Part shown: piece after piece, positions 22,782-33,285 of the stretch
Layout: each line of letters opens with the position of its first letter
Position numbering within the stretch: position 1 is the first letter of the stretch
Assembly: GCF_016808095.1 (NCBI RefSeq)
Contig: NC_068970.1
Coordinates: forward strand, 25,836,501 to 25,900,500
Direction: 5' to 3'
Origin: Vigna angularis
Lineage: Eukaryota > Streptophyta > Magnoliopsida > Fabales > Fabaceae
Length of the DNA: 64,000 nucleotides
Translations under genes and position numbers: made by a program
Notes under the pieces: generated by a model
What the model was told of the DNA's origin: nothing
The model's database searches: none
What the model saw: only the letters and a program-made list of their open reading frames with translations

Positions 22782-25700
22782 TGTATGTTTGCATAAACTA
22801 ACCCTAAGGACCCATAATAAGATTGGGGACCTAAAGTCTTACTCTAATTTGTTTTGTAGGAACTTACTAAGTCAAAGAAGTCACTGTGGTATCTTGACAG
22901 TGGTTGTTCAAGACACATGATCGGTGACAAGAAAAAGTTTATTTCTTTTGAGAAGAAGAAGCAAGGATTTTTGACCTATGGAGATAACAACAAAGGTAGA
23001 ATCATTGGAACTGGAGACATTAGAGGAGGAAACACATTGACTATAAAGGACGTATTATGTGTTGAAGGTCTCAAACACAATCTCCTAAGCATAAGTCAAT
23101 TATGTGACAAGGGTCTCAAGGTAACCTTTGAAAGTGATAGATGCACCGTATATTTTAAAAATTCTACTGAAATTGCTTTGCAAGGTGTTAGGCATAATAA
23201 CATTTACTTGATTGATATTGAAAGTGCATCTAGTCATAGTATAACATGTTTAGTTGCTAAAGAGGAAAATCCTTGGCTATGGCATAAAATAGCTGCACAT
23301 ATTCATATGCAACATTTAAATAAATTGATTTCAAAAGATCTTGTGATTGGTTTGCCTAATTTAAAATTTGAGAAAGGCAAAATATGCTCTGCATGTCAAA
23401 AGGGAAAGCAAACCAAATCCTCCTTTTCGTCTAAAAACATGATTTCAACATCAAAACCTTTAGAACTTTTGCATATGAACTTGTTTGGTCCATCTAGAAT
23501 TAAAAGTTTTGGTGGAAACTACTATGCTCTTGTGATTGTTGATGACTATACTAGATTTACTTGGACATTTTTCTTAACCTTGAAAAGTGAAGCTTTTAAA
23601 GCATTCAAATCATTTGCAAAACGTGTTCAAAATGAAAAGGAATTGAAAATCAAAACCTTGAGAAGTGATCACGGTGGTGAGTTTGAAAATGAATCTTTTG
23701 AAAAGTTTTATGAAGAACATGGAATTGCTCATAATTTTTTTGCTCCAAGAACTCCCCAACAAAATGGTGTTGTTGAAAGGAAAAATAGGTCATTAGAAGA
23801 ACTAGCTAGGACTCTTTTAAATGAATCTAATGTGCCAAAATACTTTTGGGCTGATGCAGTTAGTACTGCTTGTTACGTGTTGAACATAATGCTAATTAGA
23901 CCTATTCTTAAGCTAACTCCCTATGAACTGTTTAACGGTAGAAAACCAAATGTATCTCATTTGAAAATCTTTGGATGCAAATTTTTGTTTTGAATAATGG
24001 TAAAGATAATCTAGGCAAATTTGATGCTAAATCTGATGAGGCAATCTTCTTAGGATATTCTTTAACTAGCAAAGCATATAGGGTGTTTAATAGAAGAACC
24101 TTGAAAATTGAAGAATCAATGCATGTTGTCTTTGATGAAATTGTGGACCTTGAGGTGAACCCTCTTGAGTCAAATAAACCAATTGCAGGTGATGAGGATT
24201 ATTTGAGGGAAGCTCTTGAAGAGATGTATCTAAATGAAAACTATCCTCTAGAAACTCAAAATGAACATCAAGTAGTTGATCCTAAAAGCTATCAACAACC
24301 AAGAGGACTGTCTTTGGACAACATCATCGGAGATATATTAAAAGGGATAACTACTAGACACAATCTTAATAATTTCTGCTTAACAGTAGCTTTTGTGTCT
24401 CAAGTAGAACCTAAGAACATAAAGGAAGCTCTTCAAGATGATAAATGATGTGTTGTTATGCAAGAAGAACTGAATCAATTTGAAAGGAATGATGTTTGGG
24501 AACTCATTCCTAGACAAGATGAGTATCAAATCATTGGAACAAAGTGGGTGTTTAGAAACAAGCTTGATGAAGATGGAAACATCACAAAGAACAAACCCAG
24601 GTTAGTTGCAAAGGGCTACTGTCAAGAGGAAGGTATCGACTATGATGAAACTTACGCCCCAGTAGCCAGGTTAGAAGCAATTAGATTGTTACTTGCTTAT
24701 GCATCCTTGATGAAGTTTAAATTGTACCAAATGGATGTGAAAAGTGCATTTTTAAATGGTTTCATTAAAGAAGAGGTATACGTTAGTCAACCTCTTGGTT
24801 TTGAGGATTTTAAATATCCTGATCATGTTTATAAGTTGAAAAAGGCCTTGTATGGTCTTAAACAGGCACCTAGGTCTTGGTATGAAAGACTTAGTACTTT
24901 CTTGATTGAAAATGACTTCTCTCGAGGAAAGGTTGATTCAACCTTGTTTATTAAGAAAGTAGAAAAACATATCTTGATTGTTCAAGTATACGTAGATGAT
25001 ATCATTTTTGGGTCTACAAATGATTCATTGTGTGAGGGATTTGCACAAATAATGCAAGGTGAATTTGAAATGTCTATGATGGGTGAGCTTAACTTTTTCT
25101 TAGGACTGCAAATAAAGCAAATAGACGGGGGAAATTTTGTCTCCCAAACTAAATATTGTAGAGAAGTGCTTAAGAAGTTTGGTATGGATACTTGTAAAGA
25201 AGCCAACACACCTATGGCAACGTCTTGCTATTTAGGTAAGGATGAATCTGGTGAAGGAGTAAATGAAACCATGTTTAGAGGAATGATAGGATCCTTACTG
25301 TATCTAACTGCTAGTAGACCAAACATTATGCAAAGTGTGTGTGTGTGCTAGGTACCAAGCTAATCCTAAAGAATCTCATCTAATTGCTGTCAAACGAATT
25401 TTGAAATACCTTAAAGGAACCCCATCTTTTGGACTTTGGTATCCTTTTGATGCTTTACCTAGTTTGGTAGGTTATTCTGATGCAAATTATGGTGGCTGTA
25501 AAATTGATAGGAAAAGTACTAGTGAAACGTATCATTTTCTGGGCTGTTCTTTAGTGTCTTGGCATTCAAAGAAACAAGCTTGTGTAGCCTTGTCTACCAC
25601 TGAAGCTGAATACATTGCTGCTGGAAATTGTTGTGCCCAAATTTTATGGATGAAACAACTGGAGGATTTTGATATCTTCCTTGATCACATTCCTCTGAAA

Positions 25701-25928
25701 TGTGATAATACCAGTGCTATCAACCTAACTAAGAACCCCATAATGCACTCAAGAACTAAGCACATTGAAATTAGACATCATTTCTTGAGAGACCACATTC
25801 AAAAGGGAGATTGCCAAATTAAATACATTGACACTTTACATCAATTGGCTGATATCTTCACTAAAGCACTACCCAAAGATAAATTCTATGAGCTTAGAAG
25901 AGAGTTAGGGGTGTTAGATATGTCCTAA
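22782..25928 (+). pseudogene. pol: pol of the SIRE-like element: protease, integrase, RT, RNase H (broken)
   Basis: The linker 22782-22890 is in frame with gag but full of stops. Protease motif DSGCSRHM starts at 22896. Integrase follows, with a degenerate H-H-C-C finger (the first histidine pair region is altered, the CSAC pair present). Its catalytic triad reads Asn (AAC, 23478) where Asp is expected in H-M-D-L-F-G-P, then Asp 23667 and Glu 23775 with 35 residues between. A frameshift lies near 23985. RT contains [33 protein letters not shown] and YVDD (24989-25000). Further breaks are a TGA at 24446 in a Trp position and a frameshift at a GT run near 25340. RNase H has GYSDANYGG, STTEAEYIA and RTKHIEIRHHFLRD. 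Stop is TAA at 25926. Confidence 0.9.
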
Positions 25929-26241
25929 ACTCCAGATTTATGAAATTTTCTCAATTCTCGTAAGATCAGCGCTTTTAATCGATTATCATAGGATAATAAT
26001 CGATTATTTTTGGCTTTGGCAAAACCCCTATTCGCATATAATCAATTATACCATAGAACAATCGATTATTCATATTTAAACTCAAAACTAGACATTCATG
26101 CGAAGATAATCGATTATCTTCATACATAATCGATTATTACACAATTTCTAGGAAAGAGACTTATGAGCAGATAATCGATTATCACTTACAATAATCGATT
26201 ATTACACGATCTGGATCAAAAATATAGCCGTTACAGTGAAT

Positions 26242-26251
26242 TCTAACGGCT
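26242..26251 (+). promoter_or_regulatory. MSA-like AACGG element
   Basis: TCTAACGGCT resembles the plant mitosis-specific activator consensus (core AACGG). Nearby are an inverted CCGTTA at 26228 and another AACGG at 26255-26259. The function is inferred only. Confidence 0.35.
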
Positions 26252-26288
26252 GGAAACGGTCATAAACGACTCGTTTCTCTGTTTTTCT

Positions 26289-26296
26289 TATAAATA
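26289..26296 (+). promoter_or_regulatory. Candidate internal TATA box for the third gene
   Basis: TATAAATA lies about 122 bp upstream of the ATG at 26418, just after the palindrome pairs and AACGG sites. The order repeats that of the LTR promoter. Confidence 0.5.
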
Positions 26297-26417
26297 GCCC
26301 CCTATAATCGATTATTACTCACTTCTTTGCACCCAGAAAACTGCTGCACTCAAATCTGAACCCAATCTCTTCATCTTTCTTCTTTCCTTCCAAAGTTTCC
26401 TTTTGCCCACTTCTCTC

Positions 26418-27599
26418 ATGGCTGATTCAAGAAGAACCCGAAGGAGGACTGCTGGTGCTTCCTCCTCTCGCTCCCGAAATGTTCGTACTGCTTCCATCGA
26501 AGGTTGGATTTCAGATGAGGAGCAACATGGTGACTATGACCATTTATGGCAAGAACGACGAATCATGGCGATAAAGTTCATCCGTCTCGACTTTTATCGT
26601 TTTTATGGCTTTCAATTTCCAGATCTGTTTCATGCTCAAGGACTTACTCATCTCGTGGAGCAAAAGGGGTGTATCTACCCTGATCTCATCCGTGTCTTCT
26701 ACTTCAATATGCGTTATCGTGACGGCATCATCACAACAAAAGTGAAAGGTGTCCCTATAATTCTGGATGATGACATATGGACGAATGTCGCACAACTCAC
26801 ACTATGGGATGATGCTGTCAAAGTCCATCTTGGAGTTTCGGACTTTAATCGTCTCCTCGCCTTTCAATCTTTTTTGCGCCATCCTGAACAACAAATCAAT
26901 CGTCGACAACTGCATGTGGGTGGATTCAAGGTTGAATAAACGATGATTCACTACTTAATTGTATGGATCCTATGTCCTCGTGCCACTAACCATGCTCAAT
27001 GCTCGGAGCAAGATCTTCTACTACTATATGGGCTTTTAAATCACATCCACATTGATTGGCCAGCCCTCATCTCCGACACAACGGTAAAGGCCAAGAAATA
27101 TCCTTCTTATCATTTTCCATATGCACTTCTCATCTCTCGAATTTTAGAATACAAAGGTGTAAGTGTGGACGGCGAACTCACTACCGCCATTCAAGCAATT
27201 GGCACTGAAATTGGTGAGACCACATTTCGCCAAATGAGTTTTGTTGCTCGTGGCCGTGTGATCATTCACAAGGATGATGATCACCACGAAGATGCCAATG
27301 ACGATATGGACGCCTATATGGTTGATCCAATCCCAGCTGCTACCTCTGCTAATGCTGGTCCTTCTCACATGCCTTCAAATTCATCCCTGACTATGGAGGA
27401 GCATTTTGCAAACCTGTCAAAACAACTGGAGGATATGCGTCTCTTTCAATAGACTCACTTTGAACAAATATATGAGTGGCAACAAAATCATGAAGAATTT
27501 GTGATCGACCAGTTCAATGACCTTGATACTCACATTGGAAACATTGAAAATCACTTTAATCTCCAACCTCCAGAGAGACCACCAAGTCCTGAATTTTAG
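26418..27599 (+). pseudogene. Third (env-position) gene with plant transposon-protein domain, two in-frame stops
   Basis: The frame starts at ATG 26418 (MADSRRTRRRTAGASSSRSR) and would be about 394 codons. It is interrupted by TAA at 26937-26939 and TAG at 27450-27452; the second is one C-to-T step from Gln. After a basic Ser/Arg-rich N-terminus, segments such as RFYGFQFPDLF, VFYFNMRYRDG, VKGVPIILDDDIW, ILCPRATNHAQCSEQDLLLL and HFPYALLISRILEYKGV fit the 'putative plant transposon protein' domain found in plant repeats. The C-terminal part (MEEHFANLSKQLEDMRLF onward) looks coiled-coil. No signal peptide or membrane segment is evident, so an envelope role is not supported. The function is unknown. 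Confidence 0.75.
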
Positions 27600-27770
27600 A
27601 TTTAGGATTTTATGTTAGTGTGCTTTCATGTTTGTTTGTTTTGAATTCCTAGGATGTTTTATCATGTTCATGTCTTGCTTTATGTGCCCTTGTAATCTTT
27701 AATGTTTTCATGAATAAAATGATCTATTGTTTTAGTACATACACTGTTTAATTGAGGGGAAGCTCATATT

Positions 27771-27820
27771 AAGGGGGAGCATTATAACTCTTTTTGCTTA
27801 TGATTAAAAAGGGGGAGAAA
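27771..27820 (+). other. Two extra polypurine-tract-like motifs
   Basis: AAGGGGGAG at 27771-27779 and AAAAAGGGGGAGAAA at 27806-27820 closely resemble the tract at 27919-27932. They could act as additional plus-strand primers. Confidence 0.55.
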
Positions 27821-27918
27821 TATGTGCAGTTACTACTAACTCTTATTGTTGCCTGTCAGTTTGTATCTTTTGCAGATAATCCAAAGTTGCTTTTAAAAAG
27901 TGATTTTTGATCATCATC

Positions 27919-27932
27919 AAAAAGGGGGAGAT
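27919..27932 (+). other. Polypurine tract
   Basis: AAAAAGGGGGAGAT lies directly before the 3' LTR and is the plus-strand primer site. Confidence 0.88.
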
Positions 27933-28891
27933 TGTTACCAATGAGGAGCATTAGTAAAATTGAAGATAAATGATTTTGATGATGCTGAAAGACGATAGAT
28001 TGTGATAACTGTTTTAAAAGCACTTTGTAGATTATAAATGTATTAGGAAAAGCCTTAAACATGTAATACATAGAAAAATTCGTATTTCTAGAACTGTTAC
28101 GCATTTAATCGATTATTAGAAGCTATAATCGATTATCCTGAGTCCTTCTGGAAAACCTCGTTGCTCTGGAATAATCGATTATTACTCCAAATAATCGATT
28201 ATCACTAGTTCTGATGAGAATTGCCAACGTCTCTGGAATAATCAATTATTCCTCAGGATAATCGATTAGCACTTTTGAAAAACCCTGTAACGGACTCAAA
28301 TAATCGATTATCACTAACAATAATCGATTATCTGTGGCAGTTATAATTCATCTTTGCGAACTTAGACCAGTTGGCTATATAAGCTATTTCCAAAACTCTT
28401 AGAAGAGCACAACTGAGCTTTTTGAGAATACAGTGTGTCCGAGGAAGTTCTAAAAAGCTAGTTCAAGTGTTTTGCCTGGTCTCGTGAATAGGAGAAGCTC
28501 GCGTTTCGTTCGTCGGAGCAGTTCTCTTCGAGTTGACAAGGTGGTCATCTTCCGGTTCGTTCGTCGAAGGAAGGTTTTATCTTTCTGTTTTTATTCACTC
28601 TTAATTGTAATTTGTTGAAACTGATTTTAGTGAAATCCTTAATCACTTTTTATAGTGATTAACAACTGGACGTAGATTCTTTTGAATCGAACCAGGATAA
28701 AAATCCAGTGTGTCAAGTTTTCTATTCCTTACACTCTTTACTATTTTATGCACATCAATTGTTTGTTAAATTTTCTCTAAGAAAATTGATTTTCCAAAAC
28801 GGACCATCATAACTTGATTTGTGACCGTAACACGCTTTCCGAGTATTTTATTCCGCTGCGCGACTCTATAACGGTATCGATTGTTCCGACA
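27933..28891 (+). repeat. 3' LTR of the SIRE-like element
   Basis: 959 bp with the same ends as the 5' LTR. Paired palindromes are at 28107/28127, 28173/28193, 28240/28260 and 28302/28322, and the TATA box at 28376. Seven of its eight palindrome cores keep the central CG, against six of eight in the 5' LTR. Confidence 0.93.
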
Positions 28892-30729
28892 TCTGGAACA
28901 TGCAAGCACTGTTAAGCTTGCATGTGTTCTTCATCTATCTTTTTCTGAACCTGTTTCTGTTTTAATCCTCTGGTTGGTCCTTTTTCACCGATCGGAATTG
29001 TAGTAGGTTGCTTTAGAAGTGGTTGCCGGTTAGTTAAAGTTGTGGAAGCTTAGGAAGTGTCTCGTTTATTCAAGGTAAGCGAAGCTAGTGATTTAATTAT
29101 ATTTTTCTGTGTTTGAAGTTGATGTGTGAATGTTTGCATGTATGAATGATGGTATATTTGATTGAATTGTATTCAAATTCTATGTTTGGCCGAGACTTGT
29201 GAACTGGATTGGAGTTCCTATTGTAGAACGTTTTGTTAGTCTGGGTGAGAGAACAGAGTGTGTGAAAAATGTGAGTGGTGAGCAATGTGTAATAGGTTCA
29301 GTGGAATAGATTTAAAATAACTTAGAAATCACGTTTGAAGGGTTAGAAATTAAGAAAAATATCTTGTTTTGGTTTAAGAAGTGTTATTCAGAGATTTATT
29401 TTTTTGACCGTTTGGCTATGTTACGTACTCAGTCATTAAATGGGTTCGGTCTATTAGTAGTATTATCTATTTATGACCGTTCGATCTAATCACAATGTTA
29501 GAATATTAAACTAGTGTTCGGTCTGGATAGAGTATCCAAAAATCTCTAAGTACTCGATCTAGTATAATATTCGGTATAAGTTTTTAAGAGTTTTCAGTGT
29601 AAGTTATGATTGTGTTGTTTAAACTCTTTGGGTTGGGCTAAGTGTCTAGTAGTTGGTTTCTATGGTGGTCGGTCAATAATAACGTTCGGTTAGTTTCTTC
29701 TATTTTGTCTGTTATGAACCGTTCGGTTCTCTTGGTTGGGTAACTGTGAAGGTGTTCGGTCTCCAACATTCACATGTTCTCTTTATTCTATGAATGGAAA
29801 TATAAATAATGAATGATAGATTGTGGTAAAAATGAGAAGGTTGAACTTTTGAATACTGTGGAAGAGAATTCCAAGGCGAAATGTCTCATGTATGGTTATT
29901 GATTTGTAAAGTATGAATATGGATATGCTAAGCTGGTGTTCATCCTGAAATTCTATGAGTATCATTCTCACATAGAGAGAGGTATATCATTTGTGAGAAT
30001 AGCAGGAGGTCCTACCACCTCATGGTGCCGAGGTAGGTATTATGAGATTAACCTTGGGTAGTAGCTTGATTGGTGTCAGCTATTACACTACCACAAGTGC
30101 AAGGACGACTGTGGCTACATATTCATAAAATTCGGATGGTCAAGTCATAGTGTTCGGTTTATATGTATTTATATGAATTATGATGTTTTGGTTTTATGTG
30201 ATGAATTGTATTCATTGTTGTATGATGTACCGTTCGGTTTCATATGGATTGAACTTGCATGAAATGCATATATGTGTTTATAATTAAATTACACTAGCTT
30301 ACCCTATTTTCTTGTTCTGTCTTGTCTTATCCGTTCGGTTTTCTTTTCCCTTGCGATGATCATCCTGTTGATGTGAGCAGAAGGTGACGAGTGTTTGGTG
30401 GAGCAAGTGTTGGAAGGCGAAGATCCTGTCGCTTAAGTTATGACTGCTCGGTCATCAGTTGTGTATAGTTTTAGAATGGATTGTTCGTTCAATAGGCTTA
30501 ACCTATCTTTTGTAAACCGATCGGTTTATATAGGGTATTGTATCACCGTTCGGTTTATGACTTTAAATTTTATCAGACTTATGTTACTTTGTAAAATTTT
30601 TAAGTTTTATGATTATTTTGAATAACTGTAATATTAAATACTTTACTAACTCTGGTTGAATTGATCTATTTTATTATTATATGTGATTAATTTATGATAT
30701 AATATTATGTTATATTTTGGGATGTTACA
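28892..30729 (+). mobile_element. Right part of the older LTR that hosts the SIRE-like element
   Basis: It continues from 20132 after the inserted element. It contains CAAGGTAAGCGAAGCTAG (near 29072), the GGAGGTCCT...GAGATTAACCTTGG block (30006-30058), GCGATGATCATC (about 30353) and the terminal GGGATGTTACA at 30719-30729. These are shared with the solo LTR at 37372-39884, so it is the same Tekay-like kind. Palindromes ACCG-TT/AT-CGGT are scattered through it. No second LTR or primer site follows, which suggests a solo LTR. Confidence 0.7.
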
Positions 30730-32120
30730 TATAACATATTTTAGTTCAAATTTTGATTTAGAATATTGTGTAACACGTAAAATTATTCGTATTGTTGAAT
30801 TAAAAAATTATATTCGTTTATTTTTAAAATTTAAGAACCAAAATATAATAAAGTAAAGTTTAAAACAAATTATAGTTTTACCTTCATATTTAGAAATTAC
30901 AAATATATTTAACCCCTAATAGTCATAATTAATTATAAAATCATTTTTAACATAAGTTGTATAAAACAATATAATATATAACTTATCAGTTCACATTTAA
31001 GAAAAAAAGTTTATTTTACACAAGTTATTTTTTTAATTGTTCAAATTTTTTCTATGAAAATTCAATTTCTGTCTCAGTTTTCTTTACTACAGAGAAAGAT
31101 TGAGTCACGGGTGTAAATAGATACCATTATTGTCCTTGCAATAAGTAGGTGCAGTCGAAGGAAATGAGAAAAAAGTAAGAAGATGAACATGTACCATCCT
31201 CTGCACTACCTGAATTTTCATACTCAACTTTTTTTTTTAATTTCAAATTTTCTCAATCTCCCGTTCTTCAAAATTCAATTTCTGTCCCACTTTTTCTTCA
31301 CTACAAACAGAAGATTGACTCACGGGTGTAAATATATGACGAGGGTTGATATTTTGAAGTTCATTAAATAAAAGATTGTCTATTTAATAATTTTAAAAAC
31401 TAATATTTTAAATTTATTTATTTTATTTTTTACTTTAAATTATAATATATAATATTATTTAATTAAAATAGATGTAGCTTTTTTAAAAGTGTGAAAATAT
31501 TATTTTCTACGTGTAATTGTTGTTCTCGCAATGAATGTACGGTCTCATGGTGACTCTCTCTATACTTTTTACATCCCATTACTTTTTTTTTTCTTTTACT
31601 ATTTTAGTTTTCGTATTTTTTTTCTTGGTCTACCCACCATTCAATTTTATTTACTATTTAGGTGTTCATCCACCATTCAATTTTATTTACTATTTAGGTG
31701 AACACCATCTTCTTCACATGTCAAAAATACCTTGGTTTCCACTATCTACATTTTTCGGATTGCTTTCATTCAAGGGAAAACCCTTAAATCAGAGCATCTA
31801 TTTTGGATCAAAATCTCTTATTATAGTTGGTAGTTCATCCTAAAGAAAACCTTGACTAGGATGGTAACCTTTAATTTTTTATTTCCTAATTAATCCATTC
31901 TTTAATTATTATCGATTTGATTGTGTCTAAATGTAATAAGACTAGTAAGGTCTTGAAAATTATTATTAATTTTTAATTAAGATTAAATAATAAGTAAAGG
32001 CTTCCTTGACTAATTACAGGGGTTTTTCTTTAACAATTATATTATTGTTATTGGTAAAGGGTTTAGCATTTGTTCATCAATGAGTTTGGAAAATGGAATA
32101 TTTTGTAAATGTCTACTAGT
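30730..32120. other. AT-rich intergenic sequence with direct repeats
   Basis: A direct repeat of about 65 bp containing AAATTCAATTTCTGTC and GACTCACGGGTGTAAATA occurs near 31057-31120 and 31272-31340. A 36-bp tandem pair (CACCATTCAATTTTATTTAC) lies at about 31636-31706. No gene is recognised. Confidence 0.5.
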
Positions 32121-32222
32121 CACTAGTGCAGAATTGATCTTTAACGTCACCCCATAGGCGTCCGTCCACGAAAACTCCAACGTAAATAATTGATCAGTGG
32201 CATAAATGTAAATAATTGAGTG

Positions 32223-32625
32223 TGGAGAAGTCCGCCCTAGAGGGAGCCGGACGTCTATAATATAGTAGACGTCAGACCCCTCTAACGGACGTTCAAAAGC
32301 CTGATATGAGAGTTGAAGATTCAGCCTTCAGAACGTCCGTCCTAGAGGGGGTCGGACGTCTATATATAGTAAACGTCCGGCCCCCCCAAGGACGGACGTT
32401 CAAAAGACTGACTGGTTGAACTACCCGGTCAACCTCTTGAACGTTCGTCCTAGAGGGGGACGCACGTCCATATATAATAGACGACCGTCCCCCTCCAAGA
32501 CGGACGTTCAAGAGACTGACTGGTTGTACTACGCTGTCAGTCTCTTGAACGTCCGTCCTGGCGGGGGACGAACGTCTATATATAGTAGACGTCCGGCCCC
32601 CGCCACAACTGACGTTCAAAAGACG
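32223..32625. repeat. 108-bp tandem hairpin units in the CACTA element
   Basis: Copies start at 32331, 32439 and 32547 (GAACGTCCGTCC or variant), with a diverged copy about 108 bp earlier. Each unit is itself an imperfect inverted repeat: GAACGTCCGTCC at one end, GGACGGACGTTC at the other, with a central GACGTCTATATATAG core. Confidence 0.85.
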
Positions 32626-33007
32626 TTTAAAATAAAGATACACACTCCAAAACGCGAACCCGCGAGGAGTTATGCGAACCTTTCCCTCTGCACCTTGCAT
32701 TTCCAGGTTGGTTTTTATGTGTTTTGGGCCATTTAATCTTACTTTTGTTCCGATTAAATTGTTCAGTGATGACATATCTTTCATTTGGACCGATTAAAAA
32801 TCATTTTCGGTGCATTTTGGTGCAGTTTGTTGCGTGTTCTTGGGCGGCGTTTTTTGGCCTACATTTTAGGTCGTTTACTCCTCCATCTTCCTCCATTTTC
32901 ATTTTGAATCTGTTCTTCAGACATGTTGTAGTGCACAAACAAACGTTCAAACCTGTAATCCTAAATAACCCTAAATAAGTCGTCTAATAAAGCCCTTTCT
33001 GCAGTAG

Positions 33008-33195
33008 TATATAGACGTCCGAGAGGTTCACAGCGGACGTCTATATAGACATCCGGCCTGACACAGCGGACGTCCATATAGACGTCCGGCCGGACACAAC
33101 GGACGTCCATATAGACGTCCGGCCTGACACAGCGGACGTCTATATAGACGTCCGGCCTGACACAACGGACGTCTACATAGACGTCACCCGCATAG
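33008..33195. repeat. 33-bp tandem repeat in the CACTA element
   Basis: The motif CAGCGGACGT or CAACGGACGT starts at 33031, 33064, 33097, 33130 and 33163, an exact 33-bp period, separated by TATAGACGTCCGGCC. Confidence 0.9.
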
Positions 33196-33285
33196 ACGTC
33201 CGTTGGAGGTCGGACGTTAAAAGGCCTAAAGAACGGACGTCTATACCCCTTTCTGCACTAGTGAGTTGTGAATCTTGATTAAAAA

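Larger units (their letters stand above)
25977..26317. promoter_or_regulatory. Internal set of paired ATAATCGATTAT palindromes upstream of the third gene
   Basis: Cores begin at 25977/25998 (21 bp apart), 26040/26060, 26108/26128 and 26173/26193 (each 20 bp apart), with a single site at 26306. This is the same motif and spacing as in the LTR U3, placed between pol and the third gene. Confidence 0.8.
20133..28891 (+). mobile_element. Complete SIRE/Maximus-like Ty1-Copia retrotransposon with third gene, 8759 bp
   Basis: It has two LTRs (966 and 959 bp), a tRNA-iMet primer site, gag, pol in protease-integrase-RT-RNase H order (Copia), a third gene after pol, and a purine tract before the 3' LTR. 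The 5-bp TSD TCTGG is perfect (20128-20132, 28892-28896). By hand the LTRs differ at about 27 positions plus one 7-bp indel, roughly 3%. This suggests insertion on the order of a million years ago under usual plant rates. All genes carry breaks, so this copy is not autonomous. SIRE/Maximus placement rests on the post-pol gene, size and purine tract. Confidence 0.93.
32121..33263. mobile_element. Non-autonomous CACTA element, 1143 bp
   Basis: The left end CACTAGTGCAGAA matches the inverse of the right end TTCTGCACTAGTG exactly. The 3-bp TSD is AGT (32118-32120, 33264-33266), as expected for CACTA elements. The inside is made almost entirely of GACGTC-rich subterminal repeats. Long open frames across it on both strands are repeat artefacts. 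No transposase is present. Confidence 0.92.

Noticed and set aside
26403..26417. Start of the third SIRE-like gene at 26403
   Set aside because: The codon there is TTG; the first ATG in frame is 26418 and gives a typical basic N-terminus.
32293..32784. 163-codon minus-strand and 106-codon plus-strand open frames with repeated LLNVR..GGRTS words
   Set aside because: They are the 108-bp CACTA repeat read in frame (108 is a multiple of three); no domain, and present on both strands.
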